This document shows, piece by piece, positions 1 through 8,831 of a stretch of DNA of 64,000 nt. Origin of the DNA: Pedobacter terrae (GTDB lineage: Bacteria > Bacteroidota > Bacteroidia > Sphingobacteriales > Sphingobacteriaceae); the NCBI RefSeq assembly GCF_900100705.1, contig NZ_FNCH01000008.1:186001-250000 (forward strand). Direction: 5' to 3'. The first letter of the stretch is position 1. Every line of letters begins with the position of its first letter. Under the pieces are notes generated by a model. It saw only the letters and a list, made by a program, of their open reading frames with translations. It was not told the DNA's origin and ran no database searches. Position numbers and translations under genes: made by a program.

Positions 1-672
1 CCCATTATGCTCTAACCGGGCCATGGTTTCGTAACCATAATGGGCAACTCCGCTATCATAAACCTTTAACAAGATTTCTGGAAAAGGCTGGTCAGCAATT
101 TCAGGCAATCCATCTAAAAGCTTTAAACCGATTACGGCTTTACTTTTCCTCCATATTTTCAACAATTCGTCATTGGCATCTTCTATAATATGATCTCTAC
201 CTCTTAAAATGCCAATGGCCACAGGCGCATCATAAATCATTTGCCTAAATAGCGCTTCACTATGTTCTACTTTAAATTTCGCATTTACCAGTTCGGTTAC
301 ATCGGTAGCATTGTTTAAAATACCCCACACACTGCCATCCTGATCAAGCAGCGGTTTATAAGTAAAATCGAAATAGAAAGTTTGGAGTACATGATCATTT
401 AATAGTACCACCTTATCTTCTTTGGCTTCATAAGGCATAGCAGTACTTCGTACCTGCTCAAGAATACTAAGAAAGGGTTGATCTTTTAACTCAGGCAACG
501 CGAGGGCCAGTTCTTTACCAATTACCGATGCATCTCTGCCCCAGGCTTTAAGTATAGCTTTGTTAGCCACCTCAATAACCATATTTTCTCCAGTATAGAG
601 GGCGATTGGCATTGGAGATTCTTCTATAAGTGTACTAAAGATATTGGCCTTATCGCCGGGATTAATTTGCAT
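1..672 (-). CDS. PAS-domain sensor protein, N-terminal part (cut by window edge)
   Basis: Reading the minus strand from the ATG at 672, an open frame of 224 codons runs off the window at base 1 with no stop. It starts MQINPGDKANIF and carries two successive PAS-like units, about residues 8-130 and 135-224. The first ends in a typical PAS/PAC turn (DGSVWGILNNATDVTE) and the second has the DAPVAIGILRG opening seen in PAS domains. In Bacteroidota such tandem PAS stretches usually precede a histidine kinase core, but that part lies outside the window, so kinase activity is inference. There is no signal peptide or membrane segment in the visible part, so the sensor portion is probably cytoplasmic. 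The gene follows the topoisomerase gene on the same strand with a 31-base gap and may be cotranscribed with it. Confidence 0.8.
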   Translation of the reverse strand, partial: MQINPGDKANIFSTLIEESPMPIALYTGENMVIEVANKAILKAWGRDASVIGKELALALPELKDQPFLSILEQVRSTAMPYEAKEDKVVLLNDHVLQTFYFDFTYKPLLDQDGSVWGILNNATDVTELVNAKFKVEHSEALFRQMIYDAPVAIGILRGRDHIIEDANDELLKIWRKSKAVIGLKLLDGLPEIADQPFPEILLKVYDSGVAHYGYETMARLEHNG

Positions 673-703
673 AATAGGATAAACAACAGATATAATTGTT
701 TTT

Positions 704-1747
704 TTACTTACTACCTGATTTTAAAAAGGATAGTAATACCTTTTCATTGTGTTCCAAACTCACTTTACCTTTAAGCGAATGATTATTCAACTTCTTCAGG
801 TATTTTTCAAGCTGATTGTTTTCGTAAGCCGTAAGCAAAAGCGGGTAAACGTAAGAACTTTTACATACTGCCCGGGTGTTACCTAATTTTTGAGCTACAC
901 AATCTAAAACGGCAACAATTTGTTTTTTACTGTTTAAACCTGCATTTTCATTCACCTGGCATTGGGCAAACTGCCGAAGCGCTTCGAGGGTACCACCCCA
1001 GGTCCGGAAGTCTTTTGCCGTAAAATCATCACCGGTAATTTCTTTGATATAGGCATTAATTTTACCAGAATCAATACTTTTATGTTCGCCATTGGGGGTA
1101 TAAAACTGAAAAAGCTCCTGACCTGGAATATCACGGCATTTTTTAACCAATTTAGCCAGCGAACGATCATTAAGCTCTAATTTTTGCTGCACGCCCTTTT
1201 TGCCCACAAAATCCATGGTAATTTTACTCCCATTTATTTTAACATGTTTATCGCGCAGGGTGGTCAGGCCAAAAGATCCATATAGCTGTTTGTAGCTTTC
1301 ATTTCCAACCCTGATCAATGTTTTTTGCAGTACATCTACCGAAATAGCCAATACCTTACGTTCGTCAAAATCTTTCCGGCGAAGGTCTTTCTGTAAGTTT
1401 TTCCGGGCTTTGGGCAGGGCCTTACCAAATTCGAGCAGACGGAAATATTTATCCTCAGCACGTCGGCTGGTCCATTTTGCATGGTACTTGTACTGTTTAC
1501 GCCCCGCCGCATCAATCCCTGTAACCTGCAAATAAGCATTGGGTTTATTGGCAATCCATACGTTTTGCCATGCAGGCGGGATAACCAAGGCTTTAATCCG
1601 GTCCAGATGTTTATCTTCCGTAATTTTATTATCGTCTTTATCAACATAATAAAATTTTCCAGGTTTTCCTTTACGGTAAATACCAGGCATGGTATCAGTT
1701 ACGTACACCAATCCACTTGCTTTAACAACATCTTTGCCTTGTACCAT
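704..1747 (-). CDS. DNA topoisomerase IB (poxvirus/eukaryote type)
   Basis: The 347-residue product relaxes supercoils through a 3'-phosphotyrosyl link. The N-terminal domain has the family motif IPPAWQNVWI (about 56-65) and GRKQYKYHAKW (82-92). The catalytic domain shows the expected constellation: Arg146 in LIRVGNE, Lys167 in TTLRDKHV, Arg248 in DFRTWGGT, and the tyrosine motif KSSYVYP with nucleophile Tyr299. The length matches bacterial members of the family (about 340-360 residues). These enzymes occur sporadically in bacteria beside the usual type IA and type II enzymes and are not essential. The start is the ATG at 1747, which faces the divergent fmt gene across 89 bases, so both promoters lie in that gap. 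All catalytic residues are present, so I expect an active enzyme. Confidence 0.93.
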   Translation of the reverse strand: MVQGKDVVKASGLVYVTDTMPGIYRKGKPGKFYYVDKDDNKITEDKHLDRIKALVIPPAWQNVWIANKPNAYLQVTGIDAAGRKQYKYHAKWTSRRAEDKYFRLLEFGKALPKARKNLQKDLRRKDFDERKVLAISVDVLQKTLIRVGNESYKQLYGSFGLTTLRDKHVKINGSKITMDFVGKKGVQQKLELNDRSLAKLVKKCRDIPGQELFQFYTPNGEHKSIDSGKINAYIKEITGDDFTAKDFRTWGGTLEALRQFAQCQVNENAGLNSKKQIVAVLDCVAQKLGNTRAVCKSSYVYPLLLTAYENNQLEKYLKKLNNHSLKGKVSLEHNEKVLLSFLKSGSK

Positions 1748-1836
1748 TTTTTGCCTATAAGTATGGGTTTATTTTTAGTTATTTTGCAAAACTTAAACGT
1801 GGATAGCCACGTTATTTAAAAACACAACACTTTCAT

Positions 1837-2745
1837 ATGAAAATAGTTTTCATGGGTACGCCCGATTTTGCAGTAGCCTCTTTAGATGCCTTGGTACAAG
1901 CCAATTTCGATGTAATTGCAGTAGTTACCGCGCCAGATAAGCCTGCCGGACGTGGACAAAAACTGAATGAAAGTGCAGTAAAAAAATATGCCGTGGAAAA
2001 AGGGATTCCTGTTCTGCAACCAGAAAAACTAAAGAATCCTGAATTTATTGAGGAATTAAGATCATATAAAGCCGATTTACAAGTAGTTGTGGCTTTTAGA
2101 ATGTTACCGGAAGTGGTATGGAATATGCCGCCTAAAGGGACCATTAACTTACATGGATCGCTTTTACCACAATACCGTGGCGCTGCGCCGATAAATCACG
2201 CCATTATAAACGGAGAAAAAGAAAGCGGTGTAACCACTTTTTTCCTTACGCATGAAATCGATACGGGTAATATTATCCTCAGTGACCGTACGCCTATTGC
2301 TGATGATGAAACTGCTGGCGACCTACACGATAAACTAATGCACATTGGTGCCAAATTGCTGGTAAAAACACTTAAAGCCATCGAGGCTGGCGGGGTTAAC
2401 GAACAACCGCAGCCACAAAGCGGCGACTTAAAACATGCACCTAAAATTTTTAAAGAGGATTGCAAAATCGACTGGAACGATCAGGCACAGAACATTTATA
2501 ATTTAATCCGCGGACTAAGCCCTTACCCTACTGCCTTTACTTTTTTACATGATAAGACACTGAAGGTATTTAAGGCTGAAATAGAAAAACAGGAGCCGGG
2601 AATAGCTGCCGGAGGCTTTTTAACTGATGGTAAAACCTATTTAAAATTTGCCGCTAAAGATGGTTTTATCAAACTTTTAGATATTCAGTATGAAGGAAAA
2701 AAACGAATGCTGATTGAAGATTTCTTGAGAGGAATGCGGTTGTAA
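1837..2745 (+). CDS. fmt: Methionyl-tRNA formyltransferase
   Basis: The 302-residue cytoplasmic enzyme transfers the formyl group of 10-formyltetrahydrofolate to the amino group of initiator Met-tRNA. The N-terminal Rossmann domain (about 1-200) opens with KIVFMGTPDFAV and contains the catalytic trio Asn104, His106 and Asp142, in INLHGSLLPQYRGAAPI and HEIDTGN. The C-terminal OB-like domain (about 205-302) binds the tRNA. Its length is slightly short of the E. coli enzyme (315) but normal for Bacteroidota. The ATG at 1837 gives the canonical N terminus. It is divergent from the topoisomerase gene and stands alone, with a 489-base repeat-bearing gap behind it. Def, its usual partner elsewhere, is not in the window. 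Confidence 0.97.
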   Translation: MKIVFMGTPDFAVASLDALVQANFDVIAVVTAPDKPAGRGQKLNESAVKKYAVEKGIPVLQPEKLKNPEFIEELRSYKADLQVVVAFRMLPEVVWNMPPKGTINLHGSLLPQYRGAAPINHAIINGEKESGVTTFFLTHEIDTGNIILSDRTPIADDETAGDLHDKLMHIGAKLLVKTLKAIEAGGVNEQPQPQSGDLKHAPKIFKEDCKIDWNDQAQNIYNLIRGLSPYPTAFTFLHDKTLKVFKAEIEKQEPGIAAGGFLTDGKTYLKFAAKDGFIKLLDIQYEGKKRMLIEDFLRGMRL

Positions 2746-2914
2746 TTGGGAATTTGAGTTGTCAACTTTAATGGCCATTCTGCAAGAAAGTTGACAACTC
2801 TTCTGGTCGATTTCATGAAAGCTGTTAGGTGCAGAACAGTTTAGCATAAAAGATGCTTAAATAATCCGATCGCTATCACATTAGCATGAAAACAGTATTT
2901 AATGTCGAATATTT

Positions 2915-3172
2915 TTTTTTGGAAAGCAGTAACAGTAGCTTTTAGGTTAATACAGCCCCGCTCCCGCTTCTGCCAATTTGAAGGAAATTGGCATCCCGCT
3001 TTGATCGGGTTTAAGTGGCGCTGTCAGTGTCTTTATCCAAAGTTAAATAAACCCGACCGACAGCGTTATCCCGATTAGGAATTGTTTCTCTTGTGAAGTA
3101 AATTTCATCGGGATTAAGCAAAGGCCGGGACTAACCGGAACCGAAGTGCCACAAGCTTTGCTTTCCAAAAAA
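2915..3172. repeat. Structured palindromic repeat with 14-bp inverted ends
   Basis: This gap between fmt and the aminotransferase gene (2746-3234) holds no gene. It contains an element bounded by perfect 14-bp inverted repeats (TTTTTTGGAAAGCA at 2915-2928, complement at 3159-3172). Inside are a hairpin with 9-bp arms TGCCAATTT/AAATTGGCA (2971-2979 and 2985-2993) and a second with 7-bp arms CGCTGTC/GACAGCG (3019-3025 and 3059-3065). The same two-hairpin order recurs at 38881-38997, so this is an interspersed family. It has no coding capacity. It could be a MITE-like element or a mobile structured repeat. Just downstream, 3200-3225 carries a motif (ATTCCGCTGCGCTTCAGTCGA) whose relative sits near 63274. 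Confidence 0.6.
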
Positions 3173-3234
3173 GAAATAATGAATTAAGTAAGATCTCTCT
3201 ATTCCGCTGCGCTTCAGTCGAGATGAGGGTATAT

Positions 3235-4074
3235 TTATAAAGCATTCAGTTTTTCGATCAAAAATTTAGAAACCTCGTTAAAATAACGTTTCCTGCCATA
3301 GCCCATTACCCATTGTATGCCTTGCGTGGCGTTGGTAATAAAAACTTCTTCCGCCTCTTTTAATATTTCTGGATTGATCTGCGCCTCAATTAAAGGCATA
3401 TTGTTCATTTTGCACAACTGCATAACAGCTGTACGCATTACACCACTGATACAACCCTCAGCAAGTGAAGGGGTATAAATCTGTTTATTATAGACCACAA
3501 AAACATTGGCACTGATGCTTTCACAAAGAAAACCATATTGGTTTAAGATCATGGCTTCATCCAGGCGTTGCTGGCTTTTAAAAAGTCCGGCCATAACATA
3601 AAGCAGTGCATTGGCAGTTTTAAAATTCGAGAGTTTATTAACTGGTTTAGTCATTTCGTCAAAAACATCTATGATCAAACCTTTGCTATTTAATTCATAT
3701 GTGGATGCTTTTAAAGGAATACCTTCCAAAATATAACCTGCTTTATTGATTTCGGGCGTGTAAACCCCGGCTCCTCCCCTGTAAACAGACAGGCGGAAAC
3801 GGACATTACCGTTCCATTTGTTGCGTTTCGCAAGATCAGCAGTCTTCTGGCGCAGAAAATAATCGTCCATTAAAGCATGTCCGTCAATTTTTAGCGCTTT
3901 CATACCCGCAATCAACCTATCTCCATGTAAATCGGCAAATTGCAGTTTGTTATTGATCATCCGCATGCTTTCGAACAATCCATCTCCAAATTTAAAACTT
4001 CTGTTCGAAGCTGTTAAAATCGGGGTATCTACAGCCAAAAATTCATCATTAAATAAAAGATAATCCTGAGACAT
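3235..4074 (-). CDS. Class IV aminotransferase, probable 4-amino-4-deoxychorismate lyase
   Basis: The 279-residue PLP enzyme has the fold-type IV signature. The likely Schiff-base lysine is Lys152 in NKLSNFKTANALLY, and the PLP-contacting Glu185 lies in CESISANVF. The N terminus has the usual FKFGDGLFES segment (about 28-37). The family includes branched-chain aminotransferases, D-amino-acid transaminases and ADC lyase (PabC). The short length and sequence style fit the PabC-like branch, and a PabB is encoded at 48.6 kb, so a role in p-aminobenzoate and folate synthesis is a fair inference, but substrate cannot be read from sequence alone. It lies three bases after the pseudouridine synthase gene on the same strand, which implies cotranscription. 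Confidence 0.8.
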   Translation of the reverse strand: MSQDYLLFNDEFLAVDTPILTASNRSFKFGDGLFESMRMINNKLQFADLHGDRLIAGMKALKIDGHALMDDYFLRQKTADLAKRNKWNGNVRFRLSVYRGGAGVYTPEINKAGYILEGIPLKASTYELNSKGLIIDVFDEMTKPVNKLSNFKTANALLYVMAGLFKSQQRLDEAMILNQYGFLCESISANVFVVYNKQIYTPSLAEGCISGVMRTAVMQLCKMNNMPLIEAQINPEILKEAEEVFITNATQGIQWVMGYGRKRYFNEVSKFLIEKLNAL

Positions 4075-4077
4075 ATT

Positions 4078-5106
4078 TTATGATGTAGCGATATAATTTT
4101 CCCATTTGGTTAAACCGGCTTTAAAATCAGAAGGCAATGGAGATTCAAAATACATATATTCTTTAGTGGTTGGATGAATAAACCCCAAACTTTGTGCATG
4201 TAAAGCCTGGCGGGGCAGCAATTCGAAACAATTATCTACAAACTGTTTGTATTTATTAAACGTAGTACCTTTTAAAATCTTATCGCCACCATACATGGCA
4301 TCGTTAAACAGCGGATGGCCAATATGTTGCATGTGCGCTCTGATCTGGTGCGTACGGCCCGTTTCGAGTTCGCAACTGATTAAAGTAACATAACCCAATC
4401 GCTTTAATACCTTATAATGCGTTACAGACCATTTTCCTTTTTCTTCATCATCGTAAATATCCATTACACGGCGGTCTTTCACACTTCTGCCAATGTAACC
4501 GGTTACCGTTCCATCATTTTCAATATCACCCCAAACCAACGCAATATATTTACGGGTAATGCTGTGGTCAAAAAACTGACGTGCAAGGTGCGTAATCGAC
4601 TTTTCATTTTTACTGATCAGCAATAAGCCAGAGGTATCCTTATCAATACGGTGTACCAAGCCTGGCCTACCGTCATTACCAGGCAGTTGAGGGAGTTGTT
4701 CAAAGTGGAATGCCAAAGCATTAACCAAAGTTCCGGTATAATTGTTAAAACCTGGGTGTACAACCATGCCGGCGGCTTTATTTACAACTAAAAGATCGCT
4801 ATCTTCATAAATGATATCCAATGGTAAATCTTCAGGATAAACTTCGGTATCGCGCGGTGGATGAGGTAAAACGATAGATATTTCATCATGAGGTTTAACC
4901 TTGTAACTTGCTTTGATTTGTTTCTGGTTAACCAGTACATTCCCTGCATCAATTGCATTCTGAATACGGTTTCGGGAAGCATTTTCTACGCGCACCATCA
5001 AAAATTTATCAATACGCAGCAAAGACTGCCCCTTATCAACAATAATTTTTAAATGTTCATATAATTCCTGCTCTTCTGATTCCTGCAATTCGACCACATT
5101 TTCCAT
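4078..5106 (-). CDS. RluA/RluD-family 23S rRNA pseudouridine synthase
   Basis: The 342-residue enzyme isomerises uridines in large-subunit rRNA. An S4 RNA-binding domain occupies about residues 28-85 (LRIDKFLMVRVENASRNRIQ). It is followed by the catalytic domain with the signature RPGLVHRIDKDTSGLLL, in which Asp155 is the nucleophile. Further family motifs are HPGFNNYTGTLVNAL and ELETGRTHQIRAH. The S4 domain plus HRIDKDTSG is typical of RluD, but the exact target uridines are not determined by this. The ATG at 5106 gives a normal N-terminal acidic leader. It is the first gene of a two-gene unit with the class IV aminotransferase. The 105-base gap to the divergent outer-membrane protein gene should carry both promoters. 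Confidence 0.93.
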   Translation of the reverse strand: MENVVELQESEEQELYEHLKIIVDKGQSLLRIDKFLMVRVENASRNRIQNAIDAGNVLVNQKQIKASYKVKPHDEISIVLPHPPRDTEVYPEDLPLDIIYEDSDLLVVNKAAGMVVHPGFNNYTGTLVNALAFHFEQLPQLPGNDGRPGLVHRIDKDTSGLLLISKNEKSITHLARQFFDHSITRKYIALVWGDIENDGTVTGYIGRSVKDRRVMDIYDDEEKGKWSVTHYKVLKRLGYVTLISCELETGRTHQIRAHMQHIGHPLFNDAMYGGDKILKGTTFNKYKQFVDNCFELLPRQALHAQSLGFIHPTTKEYMYFESPLPSDFKAGLTKWENYIATS

Positions 5107-5211
5107 GGGGGCAAAAATAAACTTTTAACTTCAAGAATTTTTCAATGATTGCAGTTTTAGGAAAAACAGCCTTATCTTTACTTATAATCAAATCATTCTA
5201 AATTTTTTAAT

Positions 5212-6243
5212 ATGAAAAAATGCTACGCTTTAAAGGCCACATGTGCCTTATTTTTATTGGTATTGACTCAAAAAGCAATTGCTCAACAAAATGTTGGCGA
5301 CCTTTTTAAGTCTGGTCCTGCTGACGCGACCAAATTGGTTAATGCCTATTTCGATCCATTATACAAAGGTTTGGGCATCGGTTTAACGGATGGGTGGGGT
5401 AATACCGCAAAATCTAAAGGTTTGTTAAAATTCGACGTCCGCTTTTCAGTTTCAGGCGCCTTTGTGCCGCAATCAGCCCGAAGCTATGATGTAAATACAT
5501 TAGGTCTAAATAACATCAGACCTGCAGTTGGTTCGTCATCTATAGGTCCAACTGCTTTTGGCAACGATGAGGTTGGCGGAAAAATGCAGATCTATGCCAG
5601 TAACGGACAACCTACAACATCATTTTTTAATCTTCCAAAAGGTTTAGGTTTCCATGTTGTACCTGCTGTACAGTTACAAGCTACTTTGGGTCTGTCAAAA
5701 AACATTGATGTTACTTTAAGGGCAATGCCTAAAATAAAACTGGGCAGCGATTTGGGTAGTCTATCAATGATTGGTTTTGGAGCGAAGGTAGAATTGCTAC
5801 CACTATTAGTTGGGAATACTACCGAAAAACTTATTCCGGTTGATATTGCTATTGCAGGTGGTTTTACACAATATAAATACACATTGCCGTTAAACATCAA
5901 TAATTCGACAGGTTCTAACCAACATATCGATGCCAGATTTAATGGCGTAAATTTTGACGCAATTGTATCAAAACAAATTTTATTTTTCACGCCATTTGCT
6001 AGTCTGGGGTATCAAACTTCCAATACTGATTTAAAGGCTTTGGGTACCTACTCTTTTGATACCGGTAATGGCCAGTCGGTAAATTATACCGACCCGATTG
6101 CAGTAAATCAAAGAGATATCAATGGCGTACGGGGAAGTTTAGGCTTTCAGTTAAAGTTTGGTTTCTTTAAGTTTTATGGTTCATATACCCAGGCAAAATA
6201 CAGTATGGTTAATGCGGGTATTGGTTTAGGGATCGGTAAATAA
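5212..6243 (+). CDS. Outer-membrane beta-barrel-like protein (DUF6588-like)
   Basis: The 343-residue protein starts with a clear signal peptide, MKKCYALKATCALFLLVLTQKAIA, cleaved before QQN. The mature part is a run of short alternating polar/hydrophobic strands with many Gly, Asn and aromatic residues (for example GLGIGLTDGWGN, and GSYTQAKYSMVNAGIGLGIGK at the end). This fits a small outer-membrane barrel. I associate it with the DUF6588 family of Bacteroidota from general resemblance; no function is established. A possible -7 box TATCTTTA lies about 40 bases upstream. The gene is monocistronic: it is divergent from the rRNA enzyme gene and ends in a strong terminator. Confidence 0.7.
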   Translation: MKKCYALKATCALFLLVLTQKAIAQQNVGDLFKSGPADATKLVNAYFDPLYKGLGIGLTDGWGNTAKSKGLLKFDVRFSVSGAFVPQSARSYDVNTLGLNNIRPAVGSSSIGPTAFGNDEVGGKMQIYASNGQPTTSFFNLPKGLGFHVVPAVQLQATLGLSKNIDVTLRAMPKIKLGSDLGSLSMIGFGAKVELLPLLVGNTTEKLIPVDIAIAGGFTQYKYTLPLNINNSTGSNQHIDARFNGVNFDAIVSKQILFFTPFASLGYQTSNTDLKALGTYSFDTGNGQSVNYTDPIAVNQRDINGVRGSLGFQLKFGFFKFYGSYTQAKYSMVNAGIGLGIGK

Positions 6244-6268
6244 CAAACGATTAGATATAATTTTGGTT

Positions 6269-6297
6269 AAAAACACCTGAAATATTCAGGTGTTTTT
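6269..6297 (+). terminator. Rho-independent terminator after the 5212 gene
   Basis: Arms AAAAACACCTGA (6269-6280) and TCAGGTGTTTTT (6286-6297) pair perfectly over 12 bp with a 5-base loop, followed by T-rich sequence. The next gene begins only 11 bases further on. Confidence 0.88.
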
Positions 6298-6308
6298 TAT
6301 TTTTACAC

Positions 6309-7178
6309 GTGTTCGAAGAAATATATAGCCCGGTACAAAAAATAACATTTACTCCTTTCAACAACCTGTTTGTTAAACGGGACGATCTTATTGATCCTTA
6401 TATTTCAGGCAATAAATGGCGCAAACTTAAATACATTTTAGCTAAGGTTGAGAAGGAAAAAAAAACACATCTGGTTACCTTTGGTGGGGCTTATTCCAAT
6501 CACCTGTTAGCTACAGCCGCTGCTGCATCACGCTCCGGACTGAAATCGACCGCTTTTGTGCGTGGAGAAGAAGTAAAAAATGAGATGTTATTGCTGTGCA
6601 GTTTATTTGGGATGAAACTCGTTTTTACCGACCGTGAAAGTTATCGGGATAAACACACATTGTTTCAACAGCATTTTGCGAATGATCATCAGGCTTATTT
6701 TATTGATGAAGGCGGGGCATCTGCTGAAGCCATCATCGGCTGTGCGGAGCTAATTAAAGAACTGGCAGAACCATACGACCACATTTTTTGTGCCGCCGGA
6801 ACAGGAACCACAGCGGCAGGTTTGTTAAGCGGAATTCAGCAAAACGGTTTAAATACGAAACTTCATATCATACCCGTGTTAAAAGGTGCTTCCTTTATTA
6901 AAGAGGAAATAACGAAATATACACCTCTATCGCATCACCTAATACTTCACCTTGATTATCATTTTGGCGGATATGCCAAAACCACGCCTGAACTGATTAG
7001 CTTTATCAAAACCTTTACTGCAAAAACCGGATTACTTTTAGACCCTGTTTATACCTCAAAAATGTTTTATGCCATCCAGGATTTAGCCCAACAAGGAATT
7101 ATCAGTGAAGATGAAAGCGTATTGGCCATCCATACTGGAGGCCTGATAGGCCTTTTTGGTATGAAGGATAAATTTTAG
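6309..7178 (+). CDS. PLP-dependent ACC deaminase / D-cysteine desulfhydrase family enzyme
   Basis: The 289-residue protein belongs to fold-type II PLP enzymes. The N terminus carries VKRDDLIDPYISGNKWRKLKY, where Lys36 is the expected PLP lysine, then FGGAYSNHLLATAAAA, the substrate-carboxylate loop typical of ACC deaminase and D-cysteine desulfhydrase. A glycine-rich phosphate loop (AAGTGTTAAGLL) follows near residue 160. The family removes ammonia from 1-aminocyclopropane-1-carboxylate or H2S and ammonia from D-cysteine; which applies here is not decidable. The start is a GTG at 6309; no ATG gives a full N terminus. That start sits 11 bases after the terminator, so the message must begin within the T tract or come from read-through. 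The 3' end overlaps the HxlR pseudogene end by four bases. Confidence 0.85.
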   Translation: MFEEIYSPVQKITFTPFNNLFVKRDDLIDPYISGNKWRKLKYILAKVEKEKKTHLVTFGGAYSNHLLATAAAASRSGLKSTAFVRGEEVKNEMLLLCSLFGMKLVFTDRESYRDKHTLFQQHFANDHQAYFIDEGGASAEAIIGCAELIKELAEPYDHIFCAAGTGTTAAGLLSGIQQNGLNTKLHIIPVLKGASFIKEEITKYTPLSHHLILHLDYHFGGYAKTTPELISFIKTFTAKTGLLLDPVYTSKMFYAIQDLAQQGIISEDESVLAIHTGGLIGLFGMKDKF

Positions 7179-7577
7179 GGCGTTTTTTTGCTTAAAAGAA
7201 AACTTATTTTAAAACAGGCAGTTAATTCTTGCCTTATGTTTATCTCCCAACTTTCCAGTTGTTTTATAGCAGTTTTAAGTTCGTAAGCTATTGGTGTTAG
7301 TTCGTATTCTACACGTGGCGGTACTTCGGCATACACCGTACGTTTAGCAGTTTTGTTTTCTTCCAGTTTTCGGAGCAAGCGTCAACATAGGTTCGGTAAT
7401 ATTAGGCAATAATTTTTTGAGCTCATCAAATCTGAGTTTGCCATTAATTAACCAGGAGCAGAAGACTGATGCCCAATTCCCTCCAATAAATATTAGCCGC
7501 ATAAAACTTCCGGACATTCCTTCACTATTGCCTGTTTATTAGCAATAATGGGTCGATGTTTCCTTAACTTTAGGCAT
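7175..7577 (-). pseudogene. HxlR-family transcriptional regulator, broken by several frameshifts
   Basis: On the minus strand the pieces of one winged-helix HxlR/DUF24 regulator appear in order but in changing frames. From the ATG at 7577 come MPKVKETST, then IIANKQAIVKECP in a second frame, then IGGNWASVFCSWLINGK plus LRFDELKKLLPNITEPMLT in a third, then LLRKLEENK to RVEYELTPIAYELK and the stop at 7175. The order and spacing match a complete protein of about 120-130 residues, so this is a decayed full-length gene and not a random fragment. HxlR regulators commonly repress an adjacent divergent oxidoreductase gene, exactly the arrangement with the intact gene at 7676. If the decay is real, that gene is probably deregulated. 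Confidence 0.8.
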
Positions 7578-7675
7578 TACTTACATTTTTTATAGTACCA
7601 TACAATTGGTTGCTAATATACATATTTCGGGCAAGCTATCTTATTTTTGTACCTGATAATTTTAAGACTACTGAA

Positions 7676-8206
7676 ATGAAAACACTCATCATCGTCATTC
7701 ATCCCGATATCCAAAACTCTGTGGTTAACAAAAGATGGATTAAAGAACTTGGTCAATTCCCGGATAAATTCCATGTGCATCAATTACATGAGGTTTATCC
7801 TGATGGCAAAATTAATGTGCCTGCTGAGCAAAAACTGATCGAAGAATATGAAAAAATAGTTTTTCAGTTTCCTTATTATTGGTTTAACTGCCCTGCCCTT
7901 TTTAAAAAATGGCTGGATGAAGTACTTACTCATGGTTGGGCGTATGGAAGCAAAAGCGGCTATAAAGTTGCCGGAAAGAAAATTGCACTGGCCATTTCGT
8001 TAGGTGTAGATCAGGCTGAACTCAGTCATTCCGGTATTTATAAATATCCCCTGAAAGAACTTACACGCCCTTTTGAACTATCCTTTGAATATGTTAAGGC
8101 AGATTATAGACCATTTTTCGCATACTACGGAATTGAACATAATACGTCAGCAGAATGGGTTGAAAAAAGTGTTCCGCTATACCTGGATTTTCTCGACAAA
8201 TTGTAA
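7676..8206 (+). CDS. NAD(P)H-dependent quinone oxidoreductase, flavodoxin fold
   Basis: The 176-residue protein resembles the KefF/YwrO/NQO1 branch of flavodoxin-like NAD(P)H:quinone oxidoreductases. It opens with the first beta strand and phosphate loop (KTLIIVIHPDIQNSVVNKRW). It carries the flavin-contacting motif FQFPYYWFNCPALFKKW followed by VLTHGWAYG, which is diagnostic for this group. The family reduces quinones or other electrophiles by two electrons using FMN/FAD. I chose the ATG at 7676 because it starts right at the first strand; an upstream TTG at 7610 in the same frame would add 22 residues of poor quality. It is divergent from a ruined HxlR regulator. The protein itself shows no damage. 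Confidence 0.88.
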   Translation: MKTLIIVIHPDIQNSVVNKRWIKELGQFPDKFHVHQLHEVYPDGKINVPAEQKLIEEYEKIVFQFPYYWFNCPALFKKWLDEVLTHGWAYGSKSGYKVAGKKIALAISLGVDQAELSHSGIYKYPLKELTRPFELSFEYVKADYRPFFAYYGIEHNTSAEWVEKSVPLYLDFLDKL

Positions 8207-8831
8207 CCAATATTTAACAATGCATTATTGAATCAGTAAGTTGTCAGCTAAAGGATAAAAAAAAGCATTGATCGAGAGATTTTTTTGAATAGACGGATAC
8301 TAAATCGGTTTATAGAAATGCGCTTTTTAAAAGCCTCTGAATATTCGAATTTCAGTTTAAGTTTCCAGGCGACTTGTGTTCAAGTAGGCTATAGCGTATC
8401 AGTTATTTCAGGATTCTAAGTTCTCTATCCTGAAAGCATTCTATATCATTTACCATATTCGACCAAGGGGATGGAATTTTGTTTCCCTAATAGAAGATAT
8501 TTAATTTACTTTTAAACAAATGGTGGAATTTTAAAGAAAAATCCATTCACTTTCAGATAAATAATCAATGCATATTATTGAATTTAGTTATTTTAACAAA
8601 CAAAATCAAGTTGTTTCCAAATTTATCTTACCTCCCATTTGAAAGGATAGAGAGCATTAACACATACTCATCGCTGTTGGGCAATTTTTAGGAAATATTA
8701 AAGGATATGGACAATGATGGGATCAAAAACAAGGATAAAATAGGGCTAAGATACCTAATATGGTAATCAAAGCAATGAACAAGAGGCTTTTGGATGAAGA
8801 GAAACGAATCTACAAAGTAAAGAGGGCCAGT
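8207..8831. other. Gene-poor, decayed stretch
   Basis: No intact gene is supported here. At 8700-8760 a short plus-strand frame reads KDMDNDGIKNKDKIG, which looks like a calcium-binding thrombospondin type 3/EF-type repeat and may be a relic of a surface protein gene. It has stops close on both sides. Otherwise the DNA is AT-rich without recognised motifs. Confidence 0.4.
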
